This document shows positions 17,475 to 27,716 of a DNA stretch of 64,000 bases, piece after piece (the first letter of the stretch is position 1; each line of letters starts with the position of its first letter). The notes beneath the pieces are model-generated. The model was given only the letters and a program-made list of their open reading frames with translations, was not told the origin of the DNA and ran no database searches. Origin of the DNA: Estrella lausannensis. GTDB lineage: Bacteria > Chlamydiota > Chlamydiia > Chlamydiales > Criblamydiaceae. The translations under genes were made by a program, and so were the position numbers. Where the stretch lies: assembly GCF_900000175.1 (NCBI RefSeq), contig NZ_CWGJ01000001.1, forward strand, positions 62,001-126,000. Reading direction: 5' to 3'.

Positions 17475-17505
17475 GAGCCAAAAATTTTAAACCAGGAGAT
17501 CATCC

Positions 17506-18099
17506 ATGCAAACACTGATAGGCAAACAAGCGCCCGACTTCAAAGCTAAAGCCGTGATTGAAGGCAAAATCGTCGATCAACTCTCATTGGCCCAGTACAA
17601 GGGAAAATACATCGTTCTCTTCTTCTATCCCCTTGATTTTACCTTCGTCTGCCCCACTGAACTGATCGCTTTCCAAGAGGCTCACGAAGAGTTCGCCAAA
17701 AGAGATGCCATCCCGATGGCTTGTTCTGTCGACAGCCACTTCAGCCACTTAGCCTGGCTCAACACTCCCCGTCAAAAAGGGGGAATCCAAGGTGTTCAAT
17801 ACCCCATTATCTCCGACTTAAATAAATCGATCGCCCGCGATTATGGTGTGTTGATGCAAGAAGAAGGCATCTCATACCGAGGCCTTTTCTTGATCGACAG
17901 AGAGGGAAAGATACGCCACATGGTCATCAATGATCTGCCCCTCGGTCGCTCGGTCAGCGAAGTGCTGCGTATCATCGATGCTTTGGCACATTACGAGGAA
18001 AATGGCGAGGTATGCCCCGCAAACTGGACGAAGGGCAAGGCCTCCATGAAACCGACACAGGAAGGACTAGAAAAGTGGTGCACGGCTGATATCGCCTAA
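17506..18099 (+). CDS. ahpC: Typical 2-Cys peroxiredoxin AhpC/TSA
   Basis: This is a thiol peroxidase that reduces hydrogen peroxide, alkyl peroxides and peroxynitrite, 197 residues. The peroxidatic cysteine C49 sits in FYPLDFTFVCPTE and the resolving cysteine C170 in GEVCPANW. The C-terminus is of normal length for the family. A good ribosome site (CCAGGAGATCATCCATG) fixes the start. A palindromic repeat lies immediately upstream. The next gene converges on it with a 9-bp gap. Confidence 0.96.
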   Translation: MQTLIGKQAPDFKAKAVIEGKIVDQLSLAQYKGKYIVLFFYPLDFTFVCPTELIAFQEAHEEFAKRDAIPMACSVDSHFSHLAWLNTPRQKGGIQGVQYPIISDLNKSIARDYGVLMQEEGISYRGLFLIDREGKIRHMVINDLPLGRSVSEVLRIIDALAHYEENGEVCPANWTKGKASMKPTQEGLEKWCTADIA

Positions 18100-18108
18100 G
18101 CTTCAAGC

Positions 18109-18504
18109 CTATTGTTTCTGATCTGTCATCAGATCGTAAAAATCCTGTTCCGAGGTAATGATCAGGGAGTGATGAAGGCTGCACACCTTCTTTGCAACCC
18201 GAATGACTTCCTGATCCCCGACACCCGGTATGCAGATGGCGGTCAGACGCTCAGGAAAATCATATTCCGTCAGCAGCTTCAGACCGAAAAAATAGTCGGC
18301 CAGACTAAAACCCTCCTCTTTCACTCGGAAAAAGATCAAATCATGCCGGTATAGAAGAACCTGCACGGCGCAGTAAAGCCCCTTGCTATCAAGTGGCGGC
18401 TCCCCGCATTGATCCACCAGATCTTCCAAGCTGCGGCAGATGTGTGCAGTTTTAAAGTCCCCCCGTTCAGCTTCGCCAAAGAGGGCAATGGGATGATGCA
18501 ACAT
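18109..18504 (-). CDS. Conserved chlamydial hypothetical next to ahpC
   Basis: This is a 131-residue soluble protein with several cysteines and a mixed alpha/beta pattern. I recognise no catalytic motif. It converges on ahpC. In Chlamydia an uncharacterised small ORF also neighbours ahpC (CT602 in C. trachomatis, from memory), so this is probably its counterpart. The ATG at 18504 is preceded by a purine-rich stretch (AAAGAGAGGGATAGCT on the reverse strand) that can serve as ribosome site. Confidence 0.75.
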   Translation of the reverse strand: MLHHPIALFGEAERGDFKTAHICRSLEDLVDQCGEPPLDSKGLYCAVQVLLYRHDLIFFRVKEEGFSLADYFFGLKLLTEYDFPERLTAICIPGVGDQEVIRVAKKVCSLHHSLIITSEQDFYDLMTDQKQ

Positions 18505-18565
18505 AGCTATCCCTCTCTTTTTGTTCCTATTATATCATTTTGATTGAAAGATGTGCAAAAATGAG

Positions 18566-18597
18566 AAGGCACAGCGAACGGAAGCTGTGCCTTTTTT
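18566..18597. terminator. Rho-independent terminator
   Basis: GGCACAGC (18568-18575) pairs with GCTGTGCC (18584-18591) around an 8-nt loop, followed on the plus strand by six T. It lies just after the stop of the reverse-strand gene ending at 18606. On that strand it has an A-run before and only a weak T-rich stretch after. It probably works in both directions. Confidence 0.7.
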
Positions 18598-18605
18598 GAA
18601 ATGAA

Positions 18606-19262
18606 TCATCTGGCTACGGGTTTAGCCTCTACAAAGCAAAGGCCATTCAACATCGCCATCATGTCGTTTCTGTACATGTCTAAGAAATTCCCCATGGTGA
18701 ACGTGTAAAACTGAATGGTTCCTTCATTGCCGGAGTAGATATATCCGAGGTAACTGATCTTCGTATTCGTGTCGCCAATGACCCCTTCCCACTCCACAAA
18801 AAGAACATCTTTACCATCCACTTTACGAGTTTCTTTCTGTACGATTTTAACGTCTTTCATTCCTTTGGATGTCGCGTTGTAGACGATGACCTCTGGCATC
18901 ATATCGATAGGAACCGGTGTCTGTTCAGGAATGATGAAGGCGTAAATCGCTTCTCCTTTACGCTTGAAGGCGAATTCGGCGGCGGGATTGGATATCTCCG
19001 TAGTCAGCTCCCACTTTGCCGGATCAAACTTCAGACAGTAAGGAACCTGCGAGCCTTTGAGTTCGCCTGACGAGCCGTCGACTTTAGCCGGCGCGCCGAT
19101 CTTCATCTCCTGGGACAAGCCGCCTTGCTCTTTGACAGCTGGAACTAAGGCAGGAGCTTCCTCCGCATTCATATTATTTAGAGGAACCAATGCCAGGAAA
19201 AGAAATGCTCCCAGGGCAAACAGAATGAGATAGGGATTATAGGTTTTATCTTGAGTTACCAT
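18606..19262 (-). CDS. Secreted paralogue A (unknown function)
   Basis: This 218-residue protein has an N-terminal hydrophobic signal or anchor (about 11-33, LILFALGAFLFLALVPLNN). A low-complexity linker precedes a globular domain from about residue 72 (GSQVPYCLKFDPAKWEL). The domain is clearly homologous to that of the neighbouring gene at 19360-19929: GSxVPYxxxxDxxKW, a shared AFIxPE block, then MMP/EMP and KG. I see no catalytic motif. The overall pattern recalls small periplasmic PsbP/DUF1795-like domains, but that is a guess. A terminator follows at 18566-18597. Confidence 0.8.
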   Translation of the reverse strand: MVTQDKTYNPYLILFALGAFLFLALVPLNNMNAEEAPALVPAVKEQGGLSQEMKIGAPAKVDGSSGELKGSQVPYCLKFDPAKWELTTEISNPAAEFAFKRKGEAIYAFIIPEQTPVPIDMMPEVIVYNATSKGMKDVKIVQKETRKVDGKDVLFVEWEGVIGDTNTKISYLGYIYSGNEGTIQFYTFTMGNFLDMYRNDMMAMLNGLCFVEAKPVAR

Positions 19263-19359
19263 ACACTCTCTCCTTAAAAAGATGTACCACTGCTGTAGTC
19301 ATCAAAGCAACAAGCGTGCCAATAAGGGCGCTTTCTGAAAGCACCCCCTAAAGATCTGC

Positions 19360-19929
19360 TTAATTGTGAAAAGAAAGGCCCTCAAGCAGCTCAAGCATAT
19401 CCCCTTTCACCGCTTCCGGATTCGCCACGGTGGTCCAGGCGCCGAACTGAATTGTTATTTCCGAATCAGAGTATGTGTAGAAAAGAAATACAATTCCTTC
19501 CCTTGTACGCCTGTTTTTTCCTGTTAGCTCAAAATAGTGAATGTCCCTGCCACAGACCTTGATGATCTTTTCATCAACGATCGATGCATGATCCACACCC
19601 TTCAGTGTAGCGGCCGTTAAAAGAAAATGAGGCATCTCTTCCATGGAAAAGGAGGAGTTTTCAGGCACGATAAAGGCGTTGATTGCGCCATCTTTTCCTT
19701 CGAAATAGTACTCGATGTTATCGAATTCCCGATCTAGAAGCGTCCACTTCGATGAATCGTAAGTGATACTATAGGGAACTTTAGATCCCTCCACCCTCAT
19801 TCTTGGATGCTTTGAGCTCTCCGTCTGCTGCACATCTCTACGCGCCTCAGCAGAGTGAATGGACAAGAATCCGAAAACACAAAAGAGCGCCAGAATCCCT
19901 GGAAAATATTTTTTATTAATTAAAAACAT
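19360..19929 (-). CDS. Secreted paralogue B (unknown function)
   Basis: This is a 189-residue protein with a signal peptide (about 9-29, FPGILALFCVFGFLSIHSAEA). The mature domain (about 48-189) aligns throughout with the downstream gene at 18606-19262: GSKVPYSITYDSSKW, INAFIVPEN, EEMPHFLL, and a final GDMLELLEGLSF. The two genes are therefore a tandem duplication, 97 bp apart and in the same direction. They are likely exported to the periplasm or outer membrane. Function is unknown. Confidence 0.8.
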   Translation of the reverse strand: MFLINKKYFPGILALFCVFGFLSIHSAEARRDVQQTESSKHPRMRVEGSKVPYSITYDSSKWTLLDREFDNIEYYFEGKDGAINAFIVPENSSFSMEEMPHFLLTAATLKGVDHASIVDEKIIKVCGRDIHYFELTGKNRRTREGIVFLFYTYSDSEITIQFGAWTTVANPEAVKGDMLELLEGLSFHN

Positions 19930-20040
19930 ACAACCTCGTATTGATTAAATCGAAACGCAATATTAAATACCGAATATTTCGACTAAATAAAGAGCGGTTT
20001 AATTTCAGGTTAATTTCAAAAAAAACAGACTTAACCGAAA

Positions 20041-20070
20041 ATATACCGAAAGAGGGAACTTGAGACGCTC
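20041..20070. repeat. Single arm of the CCGAAAG palindromic family
   Basis: The sequence ATATACCGAAAGAGGGAACT followed by TGAGACGCTC is one arm of the short palindromic repeat. No matching second arm is close by. The MITE-type palindrome follows at 20097. Confidence 0.45.
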
Positions 20071-20096
20071 CTGCGAGCATCAAAGACGAAGAGAGC

Positions 20097-20134
20097 GTCC
20101 ACAAACTGAAATCGTAAGATTTCAGTTTGTGGAC
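20097..20134. repeat. Perfect MITE-family palindrome downstream of eno
   Basis: GTCCACAAACTGAAAT (20097-20112) and its exact complement ATTTCAGTTTGTGGAC (20119-20134) flank the loop CGTAAG, giving a perfect 16-bp stem. It lies 18 bp beyond the eno stop. There is no T-run, so an ordinary terminator is unlikely. It is best read as a collapsed copy of the MITE terminal repeat. Confidence 0.75.
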
Positions 20135-20151
20135 ATCTCCTGGAGGGGATT

Positions 20152-21483
<1,332 letters not shown>

Positions 21484-21506
21484 TTAGATTGGAATAGGTT
21501 CTTTGT

Positions 21507-22622
21507 TTATCTTCTCTTATACTCGTCTTCCAGAGATTCCATCAAGGAGGCATAGGACTGATAGCGGACAAAGGAGATAGCCTCATTTTCAAGGGCTTCC
21601 TTCACCGCGCAGCCCTCTTCATGAGTATGCGAGCAATCAGGAAAGTAGCACATACGGCCCGCCTCTTCGATCTCGGAGAAATAACCTTGCACTTCGTCTT
21701 TTCTTAAATTCCAAAGGCCGAAGCTTTTAATTCCCGGGGTGTCGATACAAAACCCGCCGCCCTCCAAGGGAACCAGGTGGGCGGATGTGGTCGTATGCGC
21801 CCCTTTTTTGGTCTTCTTAACCGTCTCGCCAACCAGCAAATCCAGGCCGGTGACCGCATTGATCAGAGAGGATTTGCCAACGCCGGACTGTCCCGAAAAC
21901 ACAGAGGTTTTGCCTTCCATCAATTTTTTAAGGGCGTCTATTCCCTCCCCCGTTTTCACGCTTACCTTGACTGTTTTAATTCCAGCCTTCCCAAGCGAAG
22001 AGAGCACCTCTTCCACAAGCCATCTCTCCTCCTCGGCCGCTTCCTCTTCAAGGAGATCAACCTTATTGATCACCACGATCGGCTCCATGTTTCCCTTCAT
22101 ACTGGCAATGATATACCTGTCTATCAGGGGAGGCTTGATCGCCGGCAGGCACGCCGAAGCGGTAATCAACACCTGATCGATATTGGCGGCAATCAGCTGC
22201 TCTTTCTGCCGGTTGAGGTTGTCGGCCCTGGAGAGAACGGATTTGCGGTTTTCGACAAAAGCGATCGCACCTTCCTTATCCGTGAGAGGCTCAAACCGAA
22301 CAAAATCACCGATGGTGATCAGATTCTTTACCTTTTCACTATCTTGCTTTAAAACACCTCTCAGCACGCAATCATACTCCTTTCCCTGGGAATCGACCAC
22401 AATGGATAAGGGTTTGATCGAAAGAACACGCCCCAAAGGCAGAGAGGACCACTTCTCCTGATCCTCTTCTCTTTTAAGAGCGCGCTTGTCGCGATCGGTT
22501 TTTTTATGCTGGGACCGGTCCTTCTGCGAGAGGATCTTTCTCTTCTCTTTCATCTCGCGTCGCGCCCTGTCTTCAAACCGGCTCTCATATTCACTGTAAC
22601 TGTCGTGATCTTTTTGCTTCAT
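21507..22622 (-). CDS. rsgA: Ribosome small-subunit GTPase RsgA
   Basis: This is a circularly permuted GTPase acting in late 30S maturation, 371 residues. After a highly charged extension of about 60 residues comes an OB-like domain. The GTPase motifs follow in permuted order: NKVDLL (G4), GQSGVGKSSLINAV (G1), then DTPGIKSFG (G3). A C-terminal zinc site CYFPDCSHTHEEGC completes the family pattern. The start overlaps the end of the methyltransferase gene by 4 bp (22619-22622), so it is translationally coupled. The charged N-terminus is longer than in E. coli and B. subtilis relatives. Confidence 0.95.
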   Translation of the reverse strand: MKQKDHDSYSEYESRFEDRARREMKEKRKILSQKDRSQHKKTDRDKRALKREEDQEKWSSLPLGRVLSIKPLSIVVDSQGKEYDCVLRGVLKQDSEKVKNLITIGDFVRFEPLTDKEGAIAFVENRKSVLSRADNLNRQKEQLIAANIDQVLITASACLPAIKPPLIDRYIIASMKGNMEPIVVINKVDLLEEEAAEEERWLVEEVLSSLGKAGIKTVKVSVKTGEGIDALKKLMEGKTSVFSGQSGVGKSSLINAVTGLDLLVGETVKKTKKGAHTTTSAHLVPLEGGGFCIDTPGIKSFGLWNLRKDEVQGYFSEIEEAGRMCYFPDCSHTHEEGCAVKEALENEAISFVRYQSYASLMESLEDEYKRR

Positions 22623-23365
22623 GCCCTACCTGAAAGCTCGTACATCAAAATTGCGCCTGAAGAGGCGACGTTAAGCGACTCGGCTCCTTCCCGCATCGGG
22701 ATGGAGACCTTCAAAGCGCTATCCACCATCTCCTTGGAAAGGCCCGCTCCTTCATTGCCGAGAGCCAGGGCGATGTGACTGTCCGGCACATTTCCCTGAG
22801 CCAAAGGCTCTCCATGCATGTCGGCAGCAAGCAGCTGCAGATGATGTTCAGACATAATCTCCTGCAACTTCGAAAAGTCTCCTTTTACCATCGGCAGCCT
22901 GAATGTTGCTCCCTTGGCGGCCCTTACGGCCTTGTCGTTGAACGGATCGGCGGTACCGGAAAGAAAAAAGACGGCATCCCAAGAAAGCGCAAAAGCGCTA
23001 CGCATCAAAACTCCGACGTTGCCCGGATCTTGCAGCCTGTCGAGGACAAGGAGCCTGGTGATCTTTTCGGGAAGGGGAATTGAGGGCATCGGAACCAGAG
23101 CAACGACCCCTTCAGGATTATCTGTCGCGGTGATTTTCTTTAGCACAGCATCGCTGATCAGATACGACTCTTCGGCGGCAAAAGCCTCCAGCCACTTTTC
23201 TTTTGTGGAAAACACCTTTAGAAGCGGCATGAGCGCCCGGATATCCTCGATCAACTTCACTCCCTCAATCAAAATCTGATTGAGGCGTCTGCGTCTCTTG
23301 GGATCGTCGCGAATTTTGACTAAATCGATGATTAAAGGGTTGGCAGGGGAGGTGATTTCTCTCAT
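22619..23365 (-). CDS. SPOUT-family RNA methyltransferase (TrmH/SpoU)
   Basis: This is an RNA 2'-O-methyltransferase-like protein of 248 residues. An N-terminal substrate-binding domain (about 1-95) has the usual EG-x-KL start (ILIEGVKLIEDI). The knotted SPOUT domain follows with LDRLQDPGNVGVLMRSA, LALGNEGAGLS and VSIPMREGAESLNVASSGAI, the three family motifs. The exact RNA target (23S rRNA or tRNA) cannot be decided from sequence. It overlaps both neighbours by 4 bp, forming a tight operon with the nucleotidyltransferase and rsgA. Confidence 0.92.
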   Translation of the reverse strand: MREITSPANPLIIDLVKIRDDPKRRRRLNQILIEGVKLIEDIRALMPLLKVFSTKEKWLEAFAAEESYLISDAVLKKITATDNPEGVVALVPMPSIPLPEKITRLLVLDRLQDPGNVGVLMRSAFALSWDAVFFLSGTADPFNDKAVRAAKGATFRLPMVKGDFSKLQEIMSEHHLQLLAADMHGEPLAQGNVPDSHIALALGNEGAGLSKEMVDSALKVSIPMREGAESLNVASSGAILMYELSGRA

Positions 23366-24603
23366 AAGTCCTTTGCCTTCGGCCAGAGGGGATGTTTCTT
23401 AAGTTGAGCCAATACCTCACGACTTTCCTTGGCATTAACCATCACGGCGATCCGCTCTGCTTCTTTGATCAGAAGCCCCATCTCCTTTCCAGGTTTCAAG
23501 CCCTCATCCTGCAGCATCCTTCCTGTGACAATCGGCTTTTTGTCGACCAGGCGCTGGATATGGTCGCGATACTCCTCAACAATCCTTTTCATCTTGGCAA
23601 GCTCTCTCTCCCTCTCTTCATGGGGAAGAAAAGCGAGTTCGGTCTGGAGGATCATTTCTGCTCCTTTCCTCGAAAAGAAGGCGACCCACTCGACCAGGTT
23701 CTCCCCCTTCCTTTCCCGTAGAAGAGCTCTGACAATCGAGAGCGTCTCCAGCAGATCGGCATCCTCCCCGCTCACTTTCAGGTAACGCGCCAGCTCAAGC
23801 AGATCTTTCAGTTTCGATCCGGGAAACAGATGTGCGATATAGAGAATGGGGGAACAATTTTCAGGAAAATACTTGTAGGAGGAAACATTGGCTTTGAGTT
23901 CATTCAAATGCATCCCCTTCAGTGTGGGGAAGATCACAGGCAAAAGATCGAGCCTCATCATCTCAATGAAAGCTGTATCGAGGTGCTCATATTTGGCCAT
24001 TTTCTGAAATTCCTGCCAAATGCGCTCCATGGCGACAGAAGGAAAAAGGGTATCGGCGTTAGCCCGGATGGCCTCTTGGGTGAGACGGTCGATAGGAAAT
24101 CCAAAGCGCAGCGAAAAACGAAACGCGCGGACCATCCTGAGGCGATCTTCCCTGAACCGTTCATAGGGATCTCCGATCGTTTTGATCACTCTCTTTTTGA
24201 TATCCTCGACGCCGCCCACATAATCGTAAATTTTTTGCTCCAACGGATCGTAAAACATGCCATTGATGGTGAAGTCACGTCTTAAGGCGTCCTCCCGTGG
24301 GGCGCACCACTCGATCCGACTGGGAGAGCGGCCGTTCTCATACTCCATATCCTTGCGGAAAGTCGCCACCTCATAGGCATGTCCTTCCATGAGGACAATC
24401 ACAACGCCAAATGCGATGCCGACAACCAGCGTATTCGGAAACAAATCTAAAATCTCTTCAGGTGAGGCAGAGGTGGCTATGTCGATATCGTCGGAGTCAT
24501 GGCCCATTAAATGATCACGGACCCACCCACCCGCAAAATAAGCTGTATGCCCCTTGCCGGTAAGCGTCTTTACGATTCGAACTGCGTTTTCATAGTGACT
24601 CAT
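23362..24603 (-). CDS. tRNA nucleotidyltransferase / poly(A) polymerase family
   Basis: This is a class II nucleotidyltransferase of 413 residues that adds nucleotides to RNA 3' ends. It has AGGWVRDHLMG, the catalytic DIDIATSASPEEI carboxylates, RRDFTINGMFYDP and a following RNA-binding head with DRLRMVRAFRFSLRFG. Chlamydiae have such genes annotated pcnB. CCA addition and poly(A) addition cannot be separated here. Its start faces mutL across a 99-bp divergent spacer. It is the first gene of the operon continuing with the SPOUT methyltransferase and rsgA. Confidence 0.93.
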   Translation of the reverse strand: MSHYENAVRIVKTLTGKGHTAYFAGGWVRDHLMGHDSDDIDIATSASPEEILDLFPNTLVVGIAFGVVIVLMEGHAYEVATFRKDMEYENGRSPSRIEWCAPREDALRRDFTINGMFYDPLEQKIYDYVGGVEDIKKRVIKTIGDPYERFREDRLRMVRAFRFSLRFGFPIDRLTQEAIRANADTLFPSVAMERIWQEFQKMAKYEHLDTAFIEMMRLDLLPVIFPTLKGMHLNELKANVSSYKYFPENCSPILYIAHLFPGSKLKDLLELARYLKVSGEDADLLETLSIVRALLRERKGENLVEWVAFFSRKGAEMILQTELAFLPHEERERELAKMKRIVEEYRDHIQRLVDKKPIVTGRMLQDEGLKPGKEMGLLIKEAERIAVMVNAKESREVLAQLKKHPLWPKAKDL

Positions 24604-24662
24604 AACAGGAGAGTATACTCGATCCCGTAGAAAAAAAGAAAATGGCCTCTTTCGGAAAACAT

Positions 24663-24670
24663 GCTATAAT
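24663..24670 (+). promoter_or_regulatory. Extended -10 promoter element before mutL
   Basis: GCTATAAT preceded by T (TGC then TATAAT at 24665-24670) forms an extended -10, about 33 bp before the mutL start. No consensus -35 is evident. Confidence 0.45.
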
Positions 24671-24702
24671 GACGCTTTTTAATAATAATCCGGTTCCTTT
24701 CC

Positions 24703-26502
24703 ATGGCATCTATCATCCGTGTTCTAGACGAACTTACCATCAACAAAATTGCGGCAGGGGAGGTCATCGAAAACCCCTCATCAGTTGTTAAAGAACTGAT
24801 AGACAACTCTTTAGATGCAGGCGCCCAGACTATCACCGTCGATATCCGCCAAGGGGGCCGCACTTTAATCCGCGTCATCGACGACGGGATCGGCATGACG
24901 AAAGACGATGCCATTCTCTCGCTGGAAAGGCACGCCACCTCCAAAATCCAAAGCGCAGACGATCTATTTTCCATTGACACTATGGGATTTAGAGGAGAGG
25001 CCGTTCCCTCCATCGCCGCGATCTCCCGTTTTTCAATCCACACGGCCAAAGAGGGAAAGGGAACGTTCCTCCTAGTGGAAGGAGGTAAGCTCTTTACGGT
25101 AGACGAAAGGAGTAAACCTCAGGGAACCACGATTGAGGTCCGTGATCTGTTTTTCAACGTTCCGGTCCGCAAAAAATTTCAGCGGGCGCCGACATACGAC
25201 ACATCGGAAGTGATCAAGACGGTATCCAAAATCGCCCTTGCCAATCCGGAAATCTCGTTCGAGCTCACTTCCGATGGGGAAACGATTCTGAAATCCCAGG
25301 CCATCGTAGAGGGAAGCTCGGAGGAGCGCTTCCGGAAAAGGCTAACTGATATCTTGGGGGAATCCTTTTTGGAAGACGCCTACCCCTTGCATCTTGAGTT
25401 CAAAGAGATCAGCCTTTATGGCTTCTTGGGCTCTCCCCTCTCCACCAGGCCGAACCGCCTCTCCCAGCATCTGTTCATCAACCGCAGGCCCGTCTTTTCA
25501 CCCTTCATCGCCGAATCGGTGCGCGAAAGCTACGGATCTGCACTTCCCCAAGGTAAATTTCCCATTTTTGCCCTGCACCTCTCTGTTTCCAAAGATTTGG
25601 TCGACATCAACGTTCACCCGCAGAAAAAAGAGGTGCGTATCCGCCACTTCGACCTGTTCAAAGAAGCCATCCGGAAAGCGGTGCGTGAAGCTTTGTTCGG
25701 ACATACCGAGGAGCCCCCCGTGGCGCACTCCCTCTTCTTCCAGCCGGCCTCCCTGGAGCGGAACATCCCTCCATTTCAATTCTACTCGGCTGAAACAAAA
25801 GAGCCTTTGCCCTTTGCTGAACAGAAGATGGAGTCCCCATTCACTCCCTTCCGCTTTACCGAGGCATCTCCTCAGAGGGAAGAGTCACTCCCTTTTGCCA
25901 AAGAGAAAACGACCATCTGCCCCCAGAGCATCCTCTTCACATCCAACGATATTGCCATTGTGAAGGGGGGGATGACTGAGGGAGAGGAGGCCCTTTTCAC
26001 GCTGATTGATCTAAAAGCGGCGCGGGAAGCAATCCTGATCAAAGCCATTGAAGAGAAGACACGCCCCCCGGTTGAGCTGCTGCTTGTGCCATACAACATC
26101 GAGTTGACGGCCGATGAGGCAACGCTCTTCAAGGAGGCACTACCCGCACTCGAGAGCATGGGTATTATCGTCCGCCAGATCGCCAGCCAGGATTTCTCCT
26201 TGGAAGGACTGCCCGCCTTATTTGGCGACATTGAAATCGAGGCGTTCGTCGGTGATCTTTTGGAAAGCATCAAAAACTTCTCCGAGACATCCCTGAAAGA
26301 GAAATTGGCGGTGCGGGTAATCCGTTCAGCGCTCAAGTCGGGATCTGTCAGTAAAGTTCTTCCCGTAGGGGAAGTGTCCCTGCTCCTCGGAGAACTCATC
26401 CGTCTGGGTTGCCCGCGCTACTCCCCATCCGGCAAGCCGATCAGCGCCCCTTTTGACACCCACTTTGCCAAAAAAGCTATCGCTAACTTCCAAAGAGGTT
26501 AA
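24703..26502 (+). CDS. mutL: DNA mismatch repair protein MutL
   Basis: This is a GHKL-ATPase coupling factor of mismatch repair, 599 residues. The N-terminal ATPase is complete: KIAAGEVIENPSSVVKELIDNSLDAG, DDGIGM, and TMGFRGEAVPSIAAIS. A variable linker (about 340-410) leads to the C-terminal dimerisation domain, which ends with the usual CP-x-G-x-P block (CPRYSPSGKPISAPFDTHF). The DQHA(X)2E(X)4E endonuclease motif is not present where it would lie (LIDLKAAREAIL). This looks like a non-nicking MutL. pepP follows after 4 bp. Confidence 0.96.
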   Translation: MASIIRVLDELTINKIAAGEVIENPSSVVKELIDNSLDAGAQTITVDIRQGGRTLIRVIDDGIGMTKDDAILSLERHATSKIQSADDLFSIDTMGFRGEAVPSIAAISRFSIHTAKEGKGTFLLVEGGKLFTVDERSKPQGTTIEVRDLFFNVPVRKKFQRAPTYDTSEVIKTVSKIALANPEISFELTSDGETILKSQAIVEGSSEERFRKRLTDILGESFLEDAYPLHLEFKEISLYGFLGSPLSTRPNRLSQHLFINRRPVFSPFIAESVRESYGSALPQGKFPIFALHLSVSKDLVDINVHPQKKEVRIRHFDLFKEAIRKAVREALFGHTEEPPVAHSLFFQPASLERNIPPFQFYSAETKEPLPFAEQKMESPFTPFRFTEASPQREESLPFAKEKTTICPQSILFTSNDIAIVKGGMTEGEEALFTLIDLKAAREAILIKAIEEKTRPPVELLLVPYNIELTADEATLFKEALPALESMGIIVRQIASQDFSLEGLPALFGDIEIEAFVGDLLESIKNFSETSLKEKLAVRVIRSALKSGSVSKVLPVGEVSLLLGELIRLGCPRYSPSGKPISAPFDTHFAKKAIANFQRG

Positions 26503-26506
26503 TACC

Positions 26507-27625
26507 ATGAGCAAAAAAGCCGAAATGCCCTTCGCGGCACGCCTGTCAAAACTGCAAGAGCTTGTCAAAGAACAGGGAGTCGATTCCCTGCTGGTCGAAG
26601 ACCTCGTCAACATCCGCTACCTGACCGGGCTGAAAGTGTCTGCGGGAGCGCTGGTTGTCGGCAAGGACACCCAGATCTTTTTAGACGGCAGATATTTTGA
26701 CATGGCGATCAAATCAAGCCCCGTTCCTGTCAGCCTTCTCACGCAAACCACCCTTTCAGACGGTTTTAAAAAGGGGATATTCGGCCAAGTCATCGGCTTT
26801 GACAAAGAAAGCACTCTCTACGCCCGCTTTGAGAAGCTGTCCCAGATGGCAGAAGGGGCAAAGAAAAAAAGACAATTGGTACCGCTTGAAAATCTGGTTT
26901 TGAGACGCCTGCGCTCAATCAAGTCGAAGGAGGAGGCCAAGGCACTTGCAAAAGCAGCTGAAATGGCTGTGTCAGGATTCCGCTACGGGATGGGGCTTCT
27001 TAAAAAGGGAATCTCTGAGCTAGAAGTCGCCCGCGGCATCAAAACATTCTGGCTGAGGGAAGGAGCCGACAAAGAATCCTTTGAACCGATCATCGCTTTC
27101 GGAGAAAATAGCGCCTGCCCCCACCACAAACCCTCGGGCAGAAAATTAAAACAAGGGGATATTGTTCTCTTCGACCTGGGGGTTACCCTCCAAGGATATG
27201 CCTCTGACCTGACCAGAACCTTCTTTTTCGGCAATGCAAACCCGCAACTTAAACACATCTATCAAGTGGTTTTAGAGGCGCAGGAAGAGACTTTAAAACT
27301 TTGCAAGCCAGGCACGCCACTGCATCTGCTCGATCAAAAAGCACGCTCGCTGATTACAGAGGCCGGATTCGGCCCCCAATTTTCCCATAGCTTAGGACAC
27401 GGTATCGGTCTGGAAGTGCATGAGCTCCCTTCGTTGCCCAGAGTGGCTCTTACAAACAGCCCCGAGGAAGTCTTGGCTCCCGGGATGGCGATCACGATTG
27501 AACCGGGAATCTACCTGCCAAAACTTGGCGGGGTAAGGATTGAAGATACCGTGATCATCTCGGAGAGGGGACATAAAAACCTCACCAAGCTGCCCAAAGA
27601 AATGATAGCCCTTGATATTCCATAA
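26507..27625 (+). CDS. pepP: Xaa-Pro aminopeptidase (M24 family)
   Basis: This is a metallopeptidase of 372 residues that removes N-terminal residues before proline. The open frame extends back to 26453, but ATG 26507 has a ribosome site (AAAGAGGTTAATACCATG) and avoids overlap with mutL. A creatinase-like N-terminal domain precedes the pita-bread fold. Its metal ligands are two Asp in FDLGVTLQGYASDLTRTFF, His in SLGHGIGLEVHE, and Glu in ITIEPGIYLP and VRIEDTVII. It forms an operon with mutL. In Chlamydia the same pair is adjacent, but there it continues into the gspDE region (from memory). Confidence 0.95.
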   Translation: MSKKAEMPFAARLSKLQELVKEQGVDSLLVEDLVNIRYLTGLKVSAGALVVGKDTQIFLDGRYFDMAIKSSPVPVSLLTQTTLSDGFKKGIFGQVIGFDKESTLYARFEKLSQMAEGAKKKRQLVPLENLVLRRLRSIKSKEEAKALAKAAEMAVSGFRYGMGLLKKGISELEVARGIKTFWLREGADKESFEPIIAFGENSACPHHKPSGRKLKQGDIVLFDLGVTLQGYASDLTRTFFFGNANPQLKHIYQVVLEAQEETLKLCKPGTPLHLLDQKARSLITEAGFGPQFSHSLGHGIGLEVHELPSLPRVALTNSPEEVLAPGMAITIEPGIYLPKLGGVRIEDTVIISERGHKNLTKLPKEMIALDIP

Positions 27626-27716
27626 ATTTAGTTATATCCAATTTAACAACTTTTTTATTAAATAAATCCCCGTTGTGCTATGGTTTTAAGAATAAAGTTT
27701 AAAAAAGGGAATTAAT

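Noticed and set aside
20097-20134. Perfect hairpin after eno as a rho-independent terminator
   Set aside because: There is no T-run on the eno strand, and the same sequence recurs as ends of the MITE-like element.
24600-25049. 149-codon reverse ORF overlapping mutL
   Set aside because: It lies opposite the highly conserved MutL ATPase region and is only its antisense shadow.
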